From Thioalkalivibrio sp. ALJ3 (GTDB taxonomy: Bacteria > Pseudomonadota > Gammaproteobacteria > Ectothiorhodospirales > Ectothiorhodospiraceae), in assembly GCF_000377205.1 (NCBI RefSeq), contig NZ_KB897907.1:124001-188000 (forward strand): a stretch of DNA of 64,000 nt, in the 5' to 3' direction. Numbering within the stretch: position 1 is the stretch's first letter; the number at the start of each line of letters is the position of its first letter. The notes below the pieces were generated by a model. That model had not been told where the DNA came from, made no database searches, and saw only the letters and a program-made list of their open reading frames with translations. A program made the translations under genes and the position numbers. Of this stretch, positions 47,735 through 55,905 are shown one piece after another.

Positions 47735-48018
47735 AGGGAGACGCTGATTTAATCGCACGTCCGCGTTGGTGCCCCCTGTTTTCCGAGACAAGGCGCGTCG
47801 TGCAGCGGGTAGTGGTTCTACCCGCAAGCGGCGCAACGCAGGATCGGGGAACAGGGGGCACCAACCCCACAAGCCATTGAAAGCAGGGGCTCGGCCGCTT
47901 TTGCGCGCGCACTGCGTTGCGGTTCCCTTGTGCAGAATGACTGCACGGCAGTCACCGCGCCTTGTTCGCACGCAAAAGCGACTCGAGCGCGGACGTGCGA
48001 TTAAATCAGCGTCTCCCT
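47735..48018. repeat. Full copy (B) of the structured ~285-bp repeat element
   Basis: The terminal arms (47735-47765 and 47988-48018) are a perfect 31-base inverted repeat beginning AGGGAGACGCTGAT. Inside, TTGGTGCCCCCTGTT pairs perfectly with AACAGGGGGCACCAA and encloses the same hairpin as copy A, GCGGGTAG/CTACCCGC. The right-hand hairpin TGACTGC-ACG-GCAGTCA is also shared. Arms and inner stem differ in sequence from copy A but keep complementarity. It lies between the Ala/Gln-rich gene and the leftward Crp/Fnr gene. Confidence 0.88.
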
Positions 48019-48036
48019 TGCGCCGGGCGTTTCTTG

Positions 48037-48789
48037 TTATGAGGCCTCACCCATGCAAACGGGGTCTGTCCTGCTCACCCAGTTCGCTTCGCAGTCCAGG
48101 TAGGCGCGATTGAATCCAGAGAAACGCACCAGCCCCTCCATGTCATGGATCCAGATCGCACCGCCATCGGTACGGATGAGATCCCGTTTTCGCAGCTGGC
48201 TGAACGACCGGCTCACATGTACCGCGGACATGCCCAGCGCATCCGCCAGCACGCTCTGGTTCATGGGAAGCCGCACCTCGTGCGACGGACGCTGCAGGCG
48301 GACCTTCATTTCCAGAATGAAATGCGCGAGACGCTCGGCAGCGGGGCGTCGGCCGATGTTGATAATGCGTTCCACCAGCATCGACTGTTCCCTCGCCAGA
48401 ATCAGGAAGAACAACGAGGCAAGTCGTGGTGCCTGCTCGAACACCTCGGTCAGCCTCGTTCGCGGAAAAGGACACGCCTCGATGTCCGTCAGCGCGACGA
48501 AGTCCGAACGGGCTTCGTTGAACCCCATCTCGCGCAGACCCAGGATCTGCCCCGGCAGAAAGATGTCCAGCACCTGACGTCGACCATCGGCCAGGTCGCG
48601 TACCGCACAGGCCCAGCCGGAGCTCAACGTATAGAACCTCTCTGCCTCCTCACCAGCCGCACACAGGCAGGTTTCGGCGGCATAACGCTTCGGGTCCTTC
48701 TCCAGGTCCAGCAGCAACGCCTTCTCTTCGGGTACCAGTTCGGCAAACTGGCCGATCTGCGTGAGGATGCAACCTTCCAGCATTGTCAT
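48037..48789 (-). CDS. Crp/Fnr-family transcriptional regulator
   Basis: The 250-residue protein has an N-terminal cyclic-nucleotide-binding-type beta roll (residues about 15-125), a dimerisation helix, and a C-terminal winged helix with MNQSVLADALGMSAVHVSRSFSQLR as the recognition region. Cysteines are not in the FNR [4Fe-4S] pattern, so another signal is likely. It is divergent from the acetate-module operon and its own promoter region contains a palindrome (48844). Regulation of that operon is an inference from position. Confidence 0.85.
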   Translation of the reverse strand: MTMLEGCILTQIGQFAELVPEEKALLLDLEKDPKRYAAETCLCAAGEEAERFYTLSSGWACAVRDLADGRRQVLDIFLPGQILGLREMGFNEARSDFVALTDIEACPFPRTRLTEVFEQAPRLASLFFLILAREQSMLVERIINIGRRPAAERLAHFILEMKVRLQRPSHEVRLPMNQSVLADALGMSAVHVSRSFSQLRKRDLIRTDGGAIWIHDMEGLVRFSGFNRAYLDCEANWVSRTDPVCMGEAS

Positions 48790-48843
48790 CGCTGGCTCCT
48801 TGTTACGCCAAAGTGCGGTCGTGTCACATAACGAAACACTGGT

Positions 48844-48858
48844 GTTACGTTAAGTAAC
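48844..48858. promoter_or_regulatory. Candidate operator between Crp/Fnr gene and acetate module
   Basis: GTTAC-GTTAA-GTAAC is a palindrome with five-base half-sites in the 189-base divergent region, 55 bases from the regulator start and 120 from the rightward gene. Its spacing is compatible with a Crp/Fnr-family dimer, though it is not a canonical FNR or CRP site. Confidence 0.4.
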
Positions 48859-48978
48859 GATCAGTAGAAAAATCGTACGCCCAAACGACTGATTCCCAAT
48901 ACTGACGATTCGTGGCGTGTTTTTTGCAGGAAATGGGCCATTTCGTGAACCGGTTCACCTCGGAGCCATGCCAACGCC

Positions 48979-50856
48979 ATGACCGATGCGCTCGACAGCA
49001 CCCGGGAATTCCTTGGCGCCCATGCCCCGTTCGATCAACTCGAACCCGACGCGCTGGAATTTCTGCTGCCGCGTCTGGAGAGTCGCTTCTACGCACGCGG
49101 GGCCCGCATTACTGACCCCGATGCCGGCCCCGCTCGCCGCTTTCACATCATCCGACAGGGCCGCATCCGCGGCGAGACGCCCAGCGAAGACGAACAGCTC
49201 TCGGGCAAAGCCTGGGAGCTGATTCCCGGCGAGTGTTTCCCGATTGGCGCCCTGCTTGGCCGCCGCGCCGTCCACACGGTGCACCGCGCGGCCGAGGACA
49301 CGGTCTGTCTGGAACTGGACCTGGAGGACTTCGACCGCCTGCGCTCGCGATCCCGCGTCTTCAATGATTTCTGCACGCGACGGTTGGCCAACCTGCTGGA
49401 CCGCCTGCAGCAGGGGCTGGATACCCTGTCCAGCCGCGACGGGGGCGCGGCCGGACAGCTGAATACACCCCTGGCCCTGCGGATCTCCCGGGGACCGGTG
49501 ACCTGTCGGCCGGACACTCGACTGCGCGAGGTACTGACCACCATGCGCGACGAGCGCGTGGGCTCCGTGGTCGCCGTGGACGACGAACAGCGGCCGGTCG
49601 GCATCTTCACCCTGCATGATCTGCTTTCACGGGTGGTGCTGGAGGATGTCGGCCTGGACGCCCCCCTGGAAGCAGTGATGACATCCGACCCGGTCGCGCT
49701 GGAGGAAAGCGCCCCCGGCTTCGAGGGCATCGAGGCGATGACCGAACACGGGATGACGCACCTGTGCGTGGTACGCGACGGTCGCCTGGTCGGCGTACTC
49801 GGCGAACGCGACCTGCTGACCAGCCAGCCCCTGACCCTGGACGGCCTGGTACGCGAGATCCGCCGCGCCGACAGCGTATCGGCCATCGCCGAGCGGTTGC
49901 ACCAGGTGCCACGACTGATCGAGGCCGTAGTCGGCCAGGGCGCCGAGGCGGATCAGGTGCTGCGCCTGATCACGCGCCTGAACGAACACGCCACCCGCCG
50001 CGTGCTGGCCCTTCTGCGCCCGCAATACGAGGCGATCGAAGGGATCGAGTTTACCTGGCTGGCCTTCGGCTCCCAGGCGCGCGAGGAACAGGCGCTGGTC
50101 ACGGACCAGGACAACGGCATCCTGTTCGACACCGAGGACGGCGATGCGGACGCGATCCGCGAACGCCTGCTGCCCTATGCCCGGGCCGTGAACGAGGCAC
50201 TCGCCGAATGCGGCTTCATGCTGTGCCCGGGCAACATCATGGCAGGCAACCCGGAGTGCTGTCTGAGCAAGACCGAGTGGGACCGGCGCTTTACCCGCTG
50301 GATCGAACAGGGCACACCCGAACATCTGCTCAAGAGCACCATCTTCTTCGACCTGCGTGCGGTGGACGGCGACCACGGCCCTGTAGAGGCCCTGCGTACG
50401 CAGCTGCTGCAGAAGACGGCCTACAACAGCCGCTTCCGTCGCCAGATGGCCGCCAACCAGCAGGCTTTTCGTCCCCCACTGGGGCTGTTTGGCGAGATCA
50501 AGAGCGGCGCGGACGGCATCGACATCAAGAAGCAGGGGCTAACGCCGTTCGTGGATGCGGCGCGCGTGATCGCCCTGGCCGCCGAACTGCCGGCCACGCG
50601 TACCCATGAACGGCTCGATCAGGCGGTCAGCGCGGAGGTCATGCGCGAATCCGACGCGCGGGACTATCACGCCGCCCTGCGCTATCTGCAAATGCTGCGT
50701 CTGCGCGCCCAGCAAAAGGCGCTGCGCGAAGGGCGCGACGACGACAACCGAATCCGGCCGGAGGAACTGGGCACCCTTGAGGGACGCATCCTCAAGGAGT
50801 CCTTCCGGCAGGCTCGCAAGCTGCAAGGCCAGCTTGAAGTGCAGTACCAGCTGTGA
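48979..50856 (+). CDS. cNMP/CBS/DUF294 nucleotidyltransferase-like protein, first copy
   Basis: The 625-residue cytosolic protein combines a cyclic-nucleotide-binding-like domain (residues about 10-130), a pair of CBS domains (about 170-285), a DUF294 nucleotidyltransferase-like domain with GSQAREEQALVTDQDN (about 365-380; the GS and DxD motifs are intact) and a helical DUF294_C domain. The architecture resembles GlnD-type signal transducers. Such genes are commonly linked to DUF4212/symporter pairs, and this one is followed 55 bases later by DUF4212. It probably senses nucleotides and adjusts acetate use. Confidence 0.85.
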   Translation: MTDALDSTREFLGAHAPFDQLEPDALEFLLPRLESRFYARGARITDPDAGPARRFHIIRQGRIRGETPSEDEQLSGKAWELIPGECFPIGALLGRRAVHTVHRAAEDTVCLELDLEDFDRLRSRSRVFNDFCTRRLANLLDRLQQGLDTLSSRDGGAAGQLNTPLALRISRGPVTCRPDTRLREVLTTMRDERVGSVVAVDDEQRPVGIFTLHDLLSRVVLEDVGLDAPLEAVMTSDPVALEESAPGFEGIEAMTEHGMTHLCVVRDGRLVGVLGERDLLTSQPLTLDGLVREIRRADSVSAIAERLHQVPRLIEAVVGQGAEADQVLRLITRLNEHATRRVLALLRPQYEAIEGIEFTWLAFGSQAREEQALVTDQDNGILFDTEDGDADAIRERLLPYARAVNEALAECGFMLCPGNIMAGNPECCLSKTEWDRRFTRWIEQGTPEHLLKSTIFFDLRAVDGDHGPVEALRTQLLQKTAYNSRFRRQMAANQQAFRPPLGLFGEIKSGADGIDIKKQGLTPFVDAARVIALAAELPATRTHERLDQAVSAEVMRESDARDYHAALRYLQMLRLRAQQKALREGRDDDNRIRPEELGTLEGRILKESFRQARKLQGQLEVQYQL

Positions 50857-50911
50857 CGAATCGCATAGACGAGTCACGGCGAACAACAAAACCTATGAGA
50901 GGAGCTACGTC

Positions 50912-51175
50912 ATGTCACAAGAAGACCTGAGCCGGCAGGCCTACTGGCGCGCGCACCTGCGCCTGTTGGCCATCTGCCTCGCCATCTGGTTCTTCGTGTC
51001 CTTCGGGCTGGGGATCCTTCTGGCCGCGCCGCTGAACGCATTCTCCATCGGCGGGTATCCGCTGGGCTTCTGGTTTGCCCAGCAGGGCGCGATCTACACC
51101 TTCATCGTCCTGATCTTCGTTTATGCCTGGCGCATGAACGTCCTGGATCGCAAGTTCAACGTCCACGAGGAGTAA
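50912..51175 (+). CDS. DUF4212 small membrane subunit
   Basis: The 87-residue protein has two membrane helices (residues about 18-42 and 52-75) and the DUF4212 features RAHLRLLAICLAIWF and GGYPLGFWFAQQGAI. It is the usual small partner of the following solute symporter and starts seven bases before it ends the gap to that gene. GAGGAG lies upstream of the ATG. Its role may be in assembly or gating. Confidence 0.92.
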   Translation: MSQEDLSRQAYWRAHLRLLAICLAIWFFVSFGLGILLAAPLNAFSIGGYPLGFWFAQQGAIYTFIVLIFVYAWRMNVLDRKFNVHEE

Positions 51176-51182
51176 GCCTGTC

Positions 51183-52961
51183 ATGGATCAACAGACCCTA
51201 AGTCTTCTCGTGGTCGGGGCGACCTTCGCCCTCTACATCGGTATCGCCATCTGGGCGCGTGCCGGTTCGACCAGCGAGTTCTACGTCGCCGGGCGCGGCG
51301 TCAACCCGATCGCCAACGGGATGGCCACCGCTGCGGACTGGATGTCCGCCGCGTCGTTCATCTCCATGGCCGGCCTGATCGCGTTCCTCGGCTTTACCGG
51401 GGGCGCCTACCTGATGGGCTGGACCGGTGGCTACGTGCTGATGGCCCTGCTGCTGGCCCCGTACCTGCGCAAGTTCGGCAAGTTTACGGTGCCGGAATTC
51501 ATCGGTGACCGGTTCTACTCGAAGGTCGCGCGTGTGGTGGCGGTCATCTCGCTGCTCGCGATGTCCATCACCTACGTGATCGGGCAGATGCGCGGCGTGG
51601 GGATCGCGTTCTCCAACATCCTCGAGGTGCCGCTGGCCATCGGCCTGCTGTCCGGTATGGCGGTGGTGTTCATCTACGCGGTGCTCGGCGGGATGAAGGG
51701 GATCACCTACACCCAGATCGCGCAGTACGTGATCATGATCTTCGCCTATACGGTGCCTGCGGTCTTCATCTCGCTCACGCTCACGGGCCAGGTGTTCCCG
51801 CAGATCGGACTGGGTTCCACCCTGCAGGGCCAGGACACCTACCTGCTGGACGCGCTGGATCAGACCATGGTGGATCTTGGCTTCACCATGTACACGGCCA
51901 CCGAGGGCGGCATGAGCATGCTCAACATGTTCCTGCTGACCCTGGCGCTGATGATCGGTACCGCCGGTCTGCCGCACGTGATCATCCGGTTCTTTACGGT
52001 TCCGCGTGTGCGCGATGCGCGCAAGTCCGCCGGCTGGGCGCTGGTCTTCATCGGCATCCTCTACACCACCGCCCCGGCGGTCGGTGCGATGGCCATCTGG
52101 AACCTCGTCAATACCGTGCATCCGGGTGAGATCGGCACCGAGGAAGGCCACCTGGCCTACGAGGACAAGCCGGCCTGGATGGAGCGCTGGGAACAGACCG
52201 GTCTGCTCGCGTTCGAGGACAAGAACGAAGACGGCCGCATCCAGTACTACAACGAGGACAACGAAGAGTTCGCCGCGATGGCGGAAGAGGAATACGGCTG
52301 GGAAGGCTCCGAGATCGTGACCCTCGACCGTGACATCATGGTGCTGGCCAACCCCGAGATCGCCGGTCTTCCGGGCTGGGTGATCGCGCTGGTGGCAGCG
52401 GGCGGTATCGCGGCCGCGTTGTCGACGGCTGCCGGGCTGCTCCTCGCCATATCGTCGGCCATCTCGCATGACTTGCTGAAGGGGGTCTTCATGCCCCGCA
52501 TCAGCGAACAGGGCGAGCTACTGGCCGGACGTATCGCGATGGCGTGCGCAATCCTGTTTGCCGGCTACCTGGGGTTAAACCCACCGGGCTTTGCGGCCGA
52601 GGTGGTAGCACTCGCCTTCGGTCTTGCCGCCGCCTCGCTGTTCCCGACCCTGATGATGGGCATCTTCATGAAGAAGATGAACAAGGAAGGCGCGATCGCC
52701 GGCATGCTGGTCGGTCTGGTGACCACCCTGCTGTACATCTTTACCTACAAGGGGTGGTTCTTCTTCTCCGGCACCGCCATGCTCCCGGATACCGAGGAGT
52801 ACTGGCTGTTCGGCGTGAACCCGACCGGCTTCGGCGCCATTGGTGCGGTGTTCAACTTTGTCGCGGCCTACATCGTGATGAAGCTGACCAAGGAGCCGCC
52901 GCAGCACATCCAGGAACTGGTGGAAAACGTGCGTGTCCCGCGCACCGACAACCCGAGCTGA
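51183..52961 (+). CDS. Sodium:solute symporter (VC_2705 subfamily), probable acetate transporter
   Basis: The 592-residue protein is an SSS-family symporter with 13 or so membrane segments (FYVAGRGVNPIANGMATAAD and ALSTAAGLLLAISSAISHDL are characteristic). A soluble acidic loop of about 80 residues (about 315-390) is inserted in the membrane domain. The subfamily always pairs with DUF4212 and is related to the acetate permease ActP. The linkage to acs supports acetate or a similar short carboxylate as substrate. Confidence 0.9.
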   Translation: MDQQTLSLLVVGATFALYIGIAIWARAGSTSEFYVAGRGVNPIANGMATAADWMSAASFISMAGLIAFLGFTGGAYLMGWTGGYVLMALLLAPYLRKFGKFTVPEFIGDRFYSKVARVVAVISLLAMSITYVIGQMRGVGIAFSNILEVPLAIGLLSGMAVVFIYAVLGGMKGITYTQIAQYVIMIFAYTVPAVFISLTLTGQVFPQIGLGSTLQGQDTYLLDALDQTMVDLGFTMYTATEGGMSMLNMFLLTLALMIGTAGLPHVIIRFFTVPRVRDARKSAGWALVFIGILYTTAPAVGAMAIWNLVNTVHPGEIGTEEGHLAYEDKPAWMERWEQTGLLAFEDKNEDGRIQYYNEDNEEFAAMAEEEYGWEGSEIVTLDRDIMVLANPEIAGLPGWVIALVAAGGIAAALSTAAGLLLAISSAISHDLLKGVFMPRISEQGELLAGRIAMACAILFAGYLGLNPPGFAAEVVALAFGLAAASLFPTLMMGIFMKKMNKEGAIAGMLVGLVTTLLYIFTYKGWFFFSGTAMLPDTEEYWLFGVNPTGFGAIGAVFNFVAAYIVMKLTKEPPQHIQELVENVRVPRTDNPS

Positions 52962-52967
52962 CGCTCT

Positions 52968-52996
52968 GCCCGGTCATGCCACTGGCATGACCGGGC
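52968..52996 (+). terminator. Hairpin after the symporter gene
   Basis: GCCCGGTCATGCC and GGCATGACCGGGC form a perfect 13-base stem with an ACT loop, six bases after the stop. There is no T run, so it may stabilise the mRNA end rather than terminate strongly. Confidence 0.55.
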
Positions 52997-53009
52997 CTGT
53001 CGGCCCACC

Positions 53010-53097
53010 ATGAATGGATATGCTTAACATTCATGCAAGGAAGGGAGATCACCATCTCCCTGAGGTCGGCTCGGCGCATGCCGGGTCGGCCTTTTTT
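53010..53097 (+). terminator. Cluster of hairpins ending in a T-run terminator
   Basis: Three further stems follow: ATGAATG/CATTCAT (53010-53034), AGGGAGAT/ATCTCCCT (53043-53062, arm similar to the window's repeat family), and a GC-rich imperfect stem GGCTCGGC/GCCGGGTC followed by six T at 53092-53097. The last is the best candidate for the true end of the symporter transcript. Confidence 0.45.
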
Positions 53098-53106
53098 CCT
53101 TCGGGA

Positions 53107-53143
53107 CAATTCTCCAGTGCCCGGGAGGGGCACTGGAGAATTG
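53107..53143. repeat. Perfect 16-base inverted repeat
   Basis: CAATTCTCCAGTGCCC and GGGCACTGGAGAATTG flank a five-base loop, followed by CTCTGACCCC. The form resembles dispersed REP-like palindromes known in proteobacteria. It lies 49 bases before the second DUF294-type gene. Confidence 0.6.
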
Positions 53144-53191
53144 CTCTGACCCCGCCATCCACGCCGCGAAAGAAGGGTGCCCGGAACGCAG

Positions 53192-55039
53192 ATGAACGGT
53201 GAGCTGGAAGAGATTCGCGAATTTCTCGAACGCTGCCCGGAACTCGCGCGGCTGTCCTCCGAGACGCGCACGGGCCTTGTTCGCCGTCTGACCCTGCGCT
53301 ACCTGCGCGAGGACAGCCCGTTCCCACCCAGGGATGCGGAACCCGGCGAACTCTGGATCGTGCGCACCGGGGCCGCTGAACTGTACGACATGCAAGACCA
53401 GCTGCAGGACCGTCTGGGCGAAGGCGACCTGCTCAACACGACGCGGGTCGCCGACCTGCGCGGGCGCATCACCGAGGATGCCCTGATCTACCAGCTGGCC
53501 GCCGAACGCGCCCGCGACCTCGCCGACCGGGATGAAGCCTTCCACGAATTTCTGGAAACCGATTCGGATCGCTTGCGGGCCCAGACCATGACCTGGCCCG
53601 GGGGGGAGCGCAGCCTTCTCACCACTCCCGTGCGCGCCCTGATGACGCCGCGACCGATCATGTCGCCGACCAGCATCACCCTGTGCGAGGCGGCCCAGCG
53701 CATGACCGAGGCCGACATCTCGGCCCTGCTGCTGCACGAGCCGGGGCGGGAAGATGTCCCGGTGGGTATCCTGACCGACACCGACCTGCGCCATGCCCTG
53801 GCCGAAGGCACCGATCCGGGATGCAGCGTGGCCCGATGCATGGCACAGCCAGTGGCCTCGGTCAGCCGCGATACCCCGGCCTTCGACGCCCTGCTCCGCA
53901 TGGCACGACGGGATATTCATCACCTGCCAGTTACCGATGGCGACGATGGCCCACTGGTCGGGATACTCTCCAGTACGGACCTGATCCGCCATCAGGGGAC
54001 GAGCGCGGTCTACCTGGTGCGCGACCTGCGCCGCGCCGATGATCTCGACGCCCTGCGCGACGTAATGCGCGCCCTGCCCAGCCTGCAGGTGCAGCTGGTC
54101 GAGGCGGGGGCCGATGCGACCCAGATCGGCCAGACCATCACCACGGTGATCGACACGCTCACGCAGTGCCTGATCGAGCTGGCGGAAGCGAAGCTCGGCC
54201 CCGCGCCGGCCGCATATGCCTGGCTGGCCAGCGGCAGCCAGGGCCGCCACGAACAAACCGTACACACCGACCAGGATACGGCGCTGGTCTATGACGACAT
54301 GGCACCGCCCGAAGCGGACGCCTGGTTCCAGCGCCTGGCCGACGAGGTCGGGGAGGGCCTTGCGGCCTGTGGCATCCCTCGCTGCCCGGGCGAGGTTGAC
54401 CCGAGCCAGCCACAGTGGCGCCGAACGACCAGCGACTGGGAGCGCGAGCTGCGGCGGGTTTTGAGCCACCCCTCGCCACGCGATGCGATGCTCGCCAGCC
54501 ATTACCTGGACCTCAGGGTCATCCATGGCCCGACGAGCCTGTTCGAACCGATGCGCCACGAGGCCCTGGAACAGGGCTATCGCAGCGAGGCCGTGCTGAC
54601 CACCCTGGCCGACCAGGCGCGGGATCTACGCCCGCCGCTGGGGTTCTTTCGTCAGTTCGTACTTGAACGTGGAGGCGAACACGGCGACACACTGGACCTG
54701 AAGATGCGCGGCCTGATGCCAATCGTCGCGCTGGCTCGAGTGTTCGCCCTGCGCGCCGGTTCGGATGCGCGCGGCACCGTCGAACGACTGCGGGCCGCGC
54801 GACATGCGGGCATTCTGTCGGCGAATACCGGAGCCGACCTGATCGATGCCTGGCAGTTCATCGCCACGTTGCGCGCCCGCCATCAGGCCGACCAGATCGG
54901 GCGGGGCATCGTTCCCGACAATGCCCTGGCCCCGAGCGACTTGTCGGGACTGGAACGCAGCCATCTGAAGAACGTCTTTCGCCTGGTGGCCCATGCGCAG
55001 AAGGCCTCTCTGGCTCAGACCGAGCAGGTGCACGGGTGA
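53192..55039 (+). CDS. CBS/DUF294 nucleotidyltransferase-like protein, second copy
   Basis: The 615-residue paralogue has the same order as the gene at 48979: a shortened, diverged N-terminal beta-roll (residues about 10-115), two CBS domains (about 150-270), a nucleotidyltransferase-like domain with SGSQGRHEQTVHTDQD (about 347-362) and a helical C-terminal domain. The N-terminal domain lacks the Gly- and Arg-rich phosphate-binding cassette of true cNMP domains, so the two paralogues probably sense different ligands. ATG at 53192 is preferred to a GTG five codons upstream that sits directly on its ribosome site. Confidence 0.82.
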   Translation: MNGELEEIREFLERCPELARLSSETRTGLVRRLTLRYLREDSPFPPRDAEPGELWIVRTGAAELYDMQDQLQDRLGEGDLLNTTRVADLRGRITEDALIYQLAAERARDLADRDEAFHEFLETDSDRLRAQTMTWPGGERSLLTTPVRALMTPRPIMSPTSITLCEAAQRMTEADISALLLHEPGREDVPVGILTDTDLRHALAEGTDPGCSVARCMAQPVASVSRDTPAFDALLRMARRDIHHLPVTDGDDGPLVGILSSTDLIRHQGTSAVYLVRDLRRADDLDALRDVMRALPSLQVQLVEAGADATQIGQTITTVIDTLTQCLIELAEAKLGPAPAAYAWLASGSQGRHEQTVHTDQDTALVYDDMAPPEADAWFQRLADEVGEGLAACGIPRCPGEVDPSQPQWRRTTSDWERELRRVLSHPSPRDAMLASHYLDLRVIHGPTSLFEPMRHEALEQGYRSEAVLTTLADQARDLRPPLGFFRQFVLERGGEHGDTLDLKMRGLMPIVALARVFALRAGSDARGTVERLRAARHAGILSANTGADLIDAWQFIATLRARHQADQIGRGIVPDNALAPSDLSGLERSHLKNVFRLVAHAQKASLAQTEQVHG

Positions 55040-55076
55040 TCGGCCCCTTGCCGCCCACCCCCGAGGCACTCCGCTA

Positions 55077-55814
55077 ATGCCCTGCCCGCTGCCCCAGGAC
55101 ACGCCATGGGTACGCCCCATCGGGCACTGGCGCTTTTGCCGCCGCCGCCAAAGGGCCGCACAACGCGCGCCGGCGGGGGCACTGCGCAGCTGCCTGGAAT
55201 CTGTCCTGCCCTCCGCCCGGCAATCCGTTGCGACATGCCGGTTTCTCGCGGTGGATCTCGAAACCACGGGCCTCGACCCGGAGCACGATGTCATCCTGAG
55301 CATCGGCTGGGTCGCGATGGACGGTGTGCGCATCGACCTGGCCACCGCGGATCAGCGGCTGGTGCGCGCGGACTGCCCGGTCCCGGAACAAAGCGCCGTC
55401 ATCCACCGCATTACCGACCGCGAGACGGCCGGCGGAGTCACCGTGGACACTGCCCTGGACGCACTGTTCGCGGCACTCCAGGGCCGCATCCTGGTGGCCC
55501 ATCATGCGGCGCTGGAGCTGGGTTTCCTGGAGCAGGCCTGCCAGCGCTTGTACGACGTAAGCCCCCAGCTAGCCGTAGTCGACACCCTGCGCCTGGCGGA
55601 ACGGCAACTACGCCGGGCGGGGCAACCCATTGCACTGGACGGCATGCGGCTTCACGCCCTGCGGGCACGCTACAACCTCCCCCAGTACCGTGCGCACGAC
55701 GCGCTGTTCGATGCCCTGGCCGCTGGCGAGCTGTTTGCCGCCCTGGTCAGCCAACTTTCCCCGGACGCACAGGTTCCGCTGGAGCGGGTGCTGTTCCGGC
55801 CCGGATGGCTCTGA
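55077..55814 (+). CDS. DEDDh-family 3'-5' exonuclease
   Basis: The 245-residue protein matches DnaQ/PolC-type exonucleases: LAVDLETTGLDP supplies the first Asp and Glu, VAHHAALELGFL is motif II, and YRAHDALFDALA carries the final His and Asp. In motif II the usual Asp is Glu (AALELGF), which may lower activity. A basic N-terminal stretch of about 50 residues (WRFCRRRQRAAQR) precedes the fold. Such exonucleases often accompany DUF294/symporter/acs clusters for unknown reasons. It begins 37 bases after the DUF294-type gene. Confidence 0.85.
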   Translation: MPCPLPQDTPWVRPIGHWRFCRRRQRAAQRAPAGALRSCLESVLPSARQSVATCRFLAVDLETTGLDPEHDVILSIGWVAMDGVRIDLATADQRLVRADCPVPEQSAVIHRITDRETAGGVTVDTALDALFAALQGRILVAHHAALELGFLEQACQRLYDVSPQLAVVDTLRLAERQLRRAGQPIALDGMRLHALRARYNLPQYRAHDALFDALAAGELFAALVSQLSPDAQVPLERVLFRPGWL

Positions 55815-55905
55815 GCGGGCGGATGCCGGCGATTGACATGCTATCCTCACTCCCCAAAAACCCGCGTTTATGTGAACGCGCCCGAACGAAATCACGGAGG
55901 CCCTG

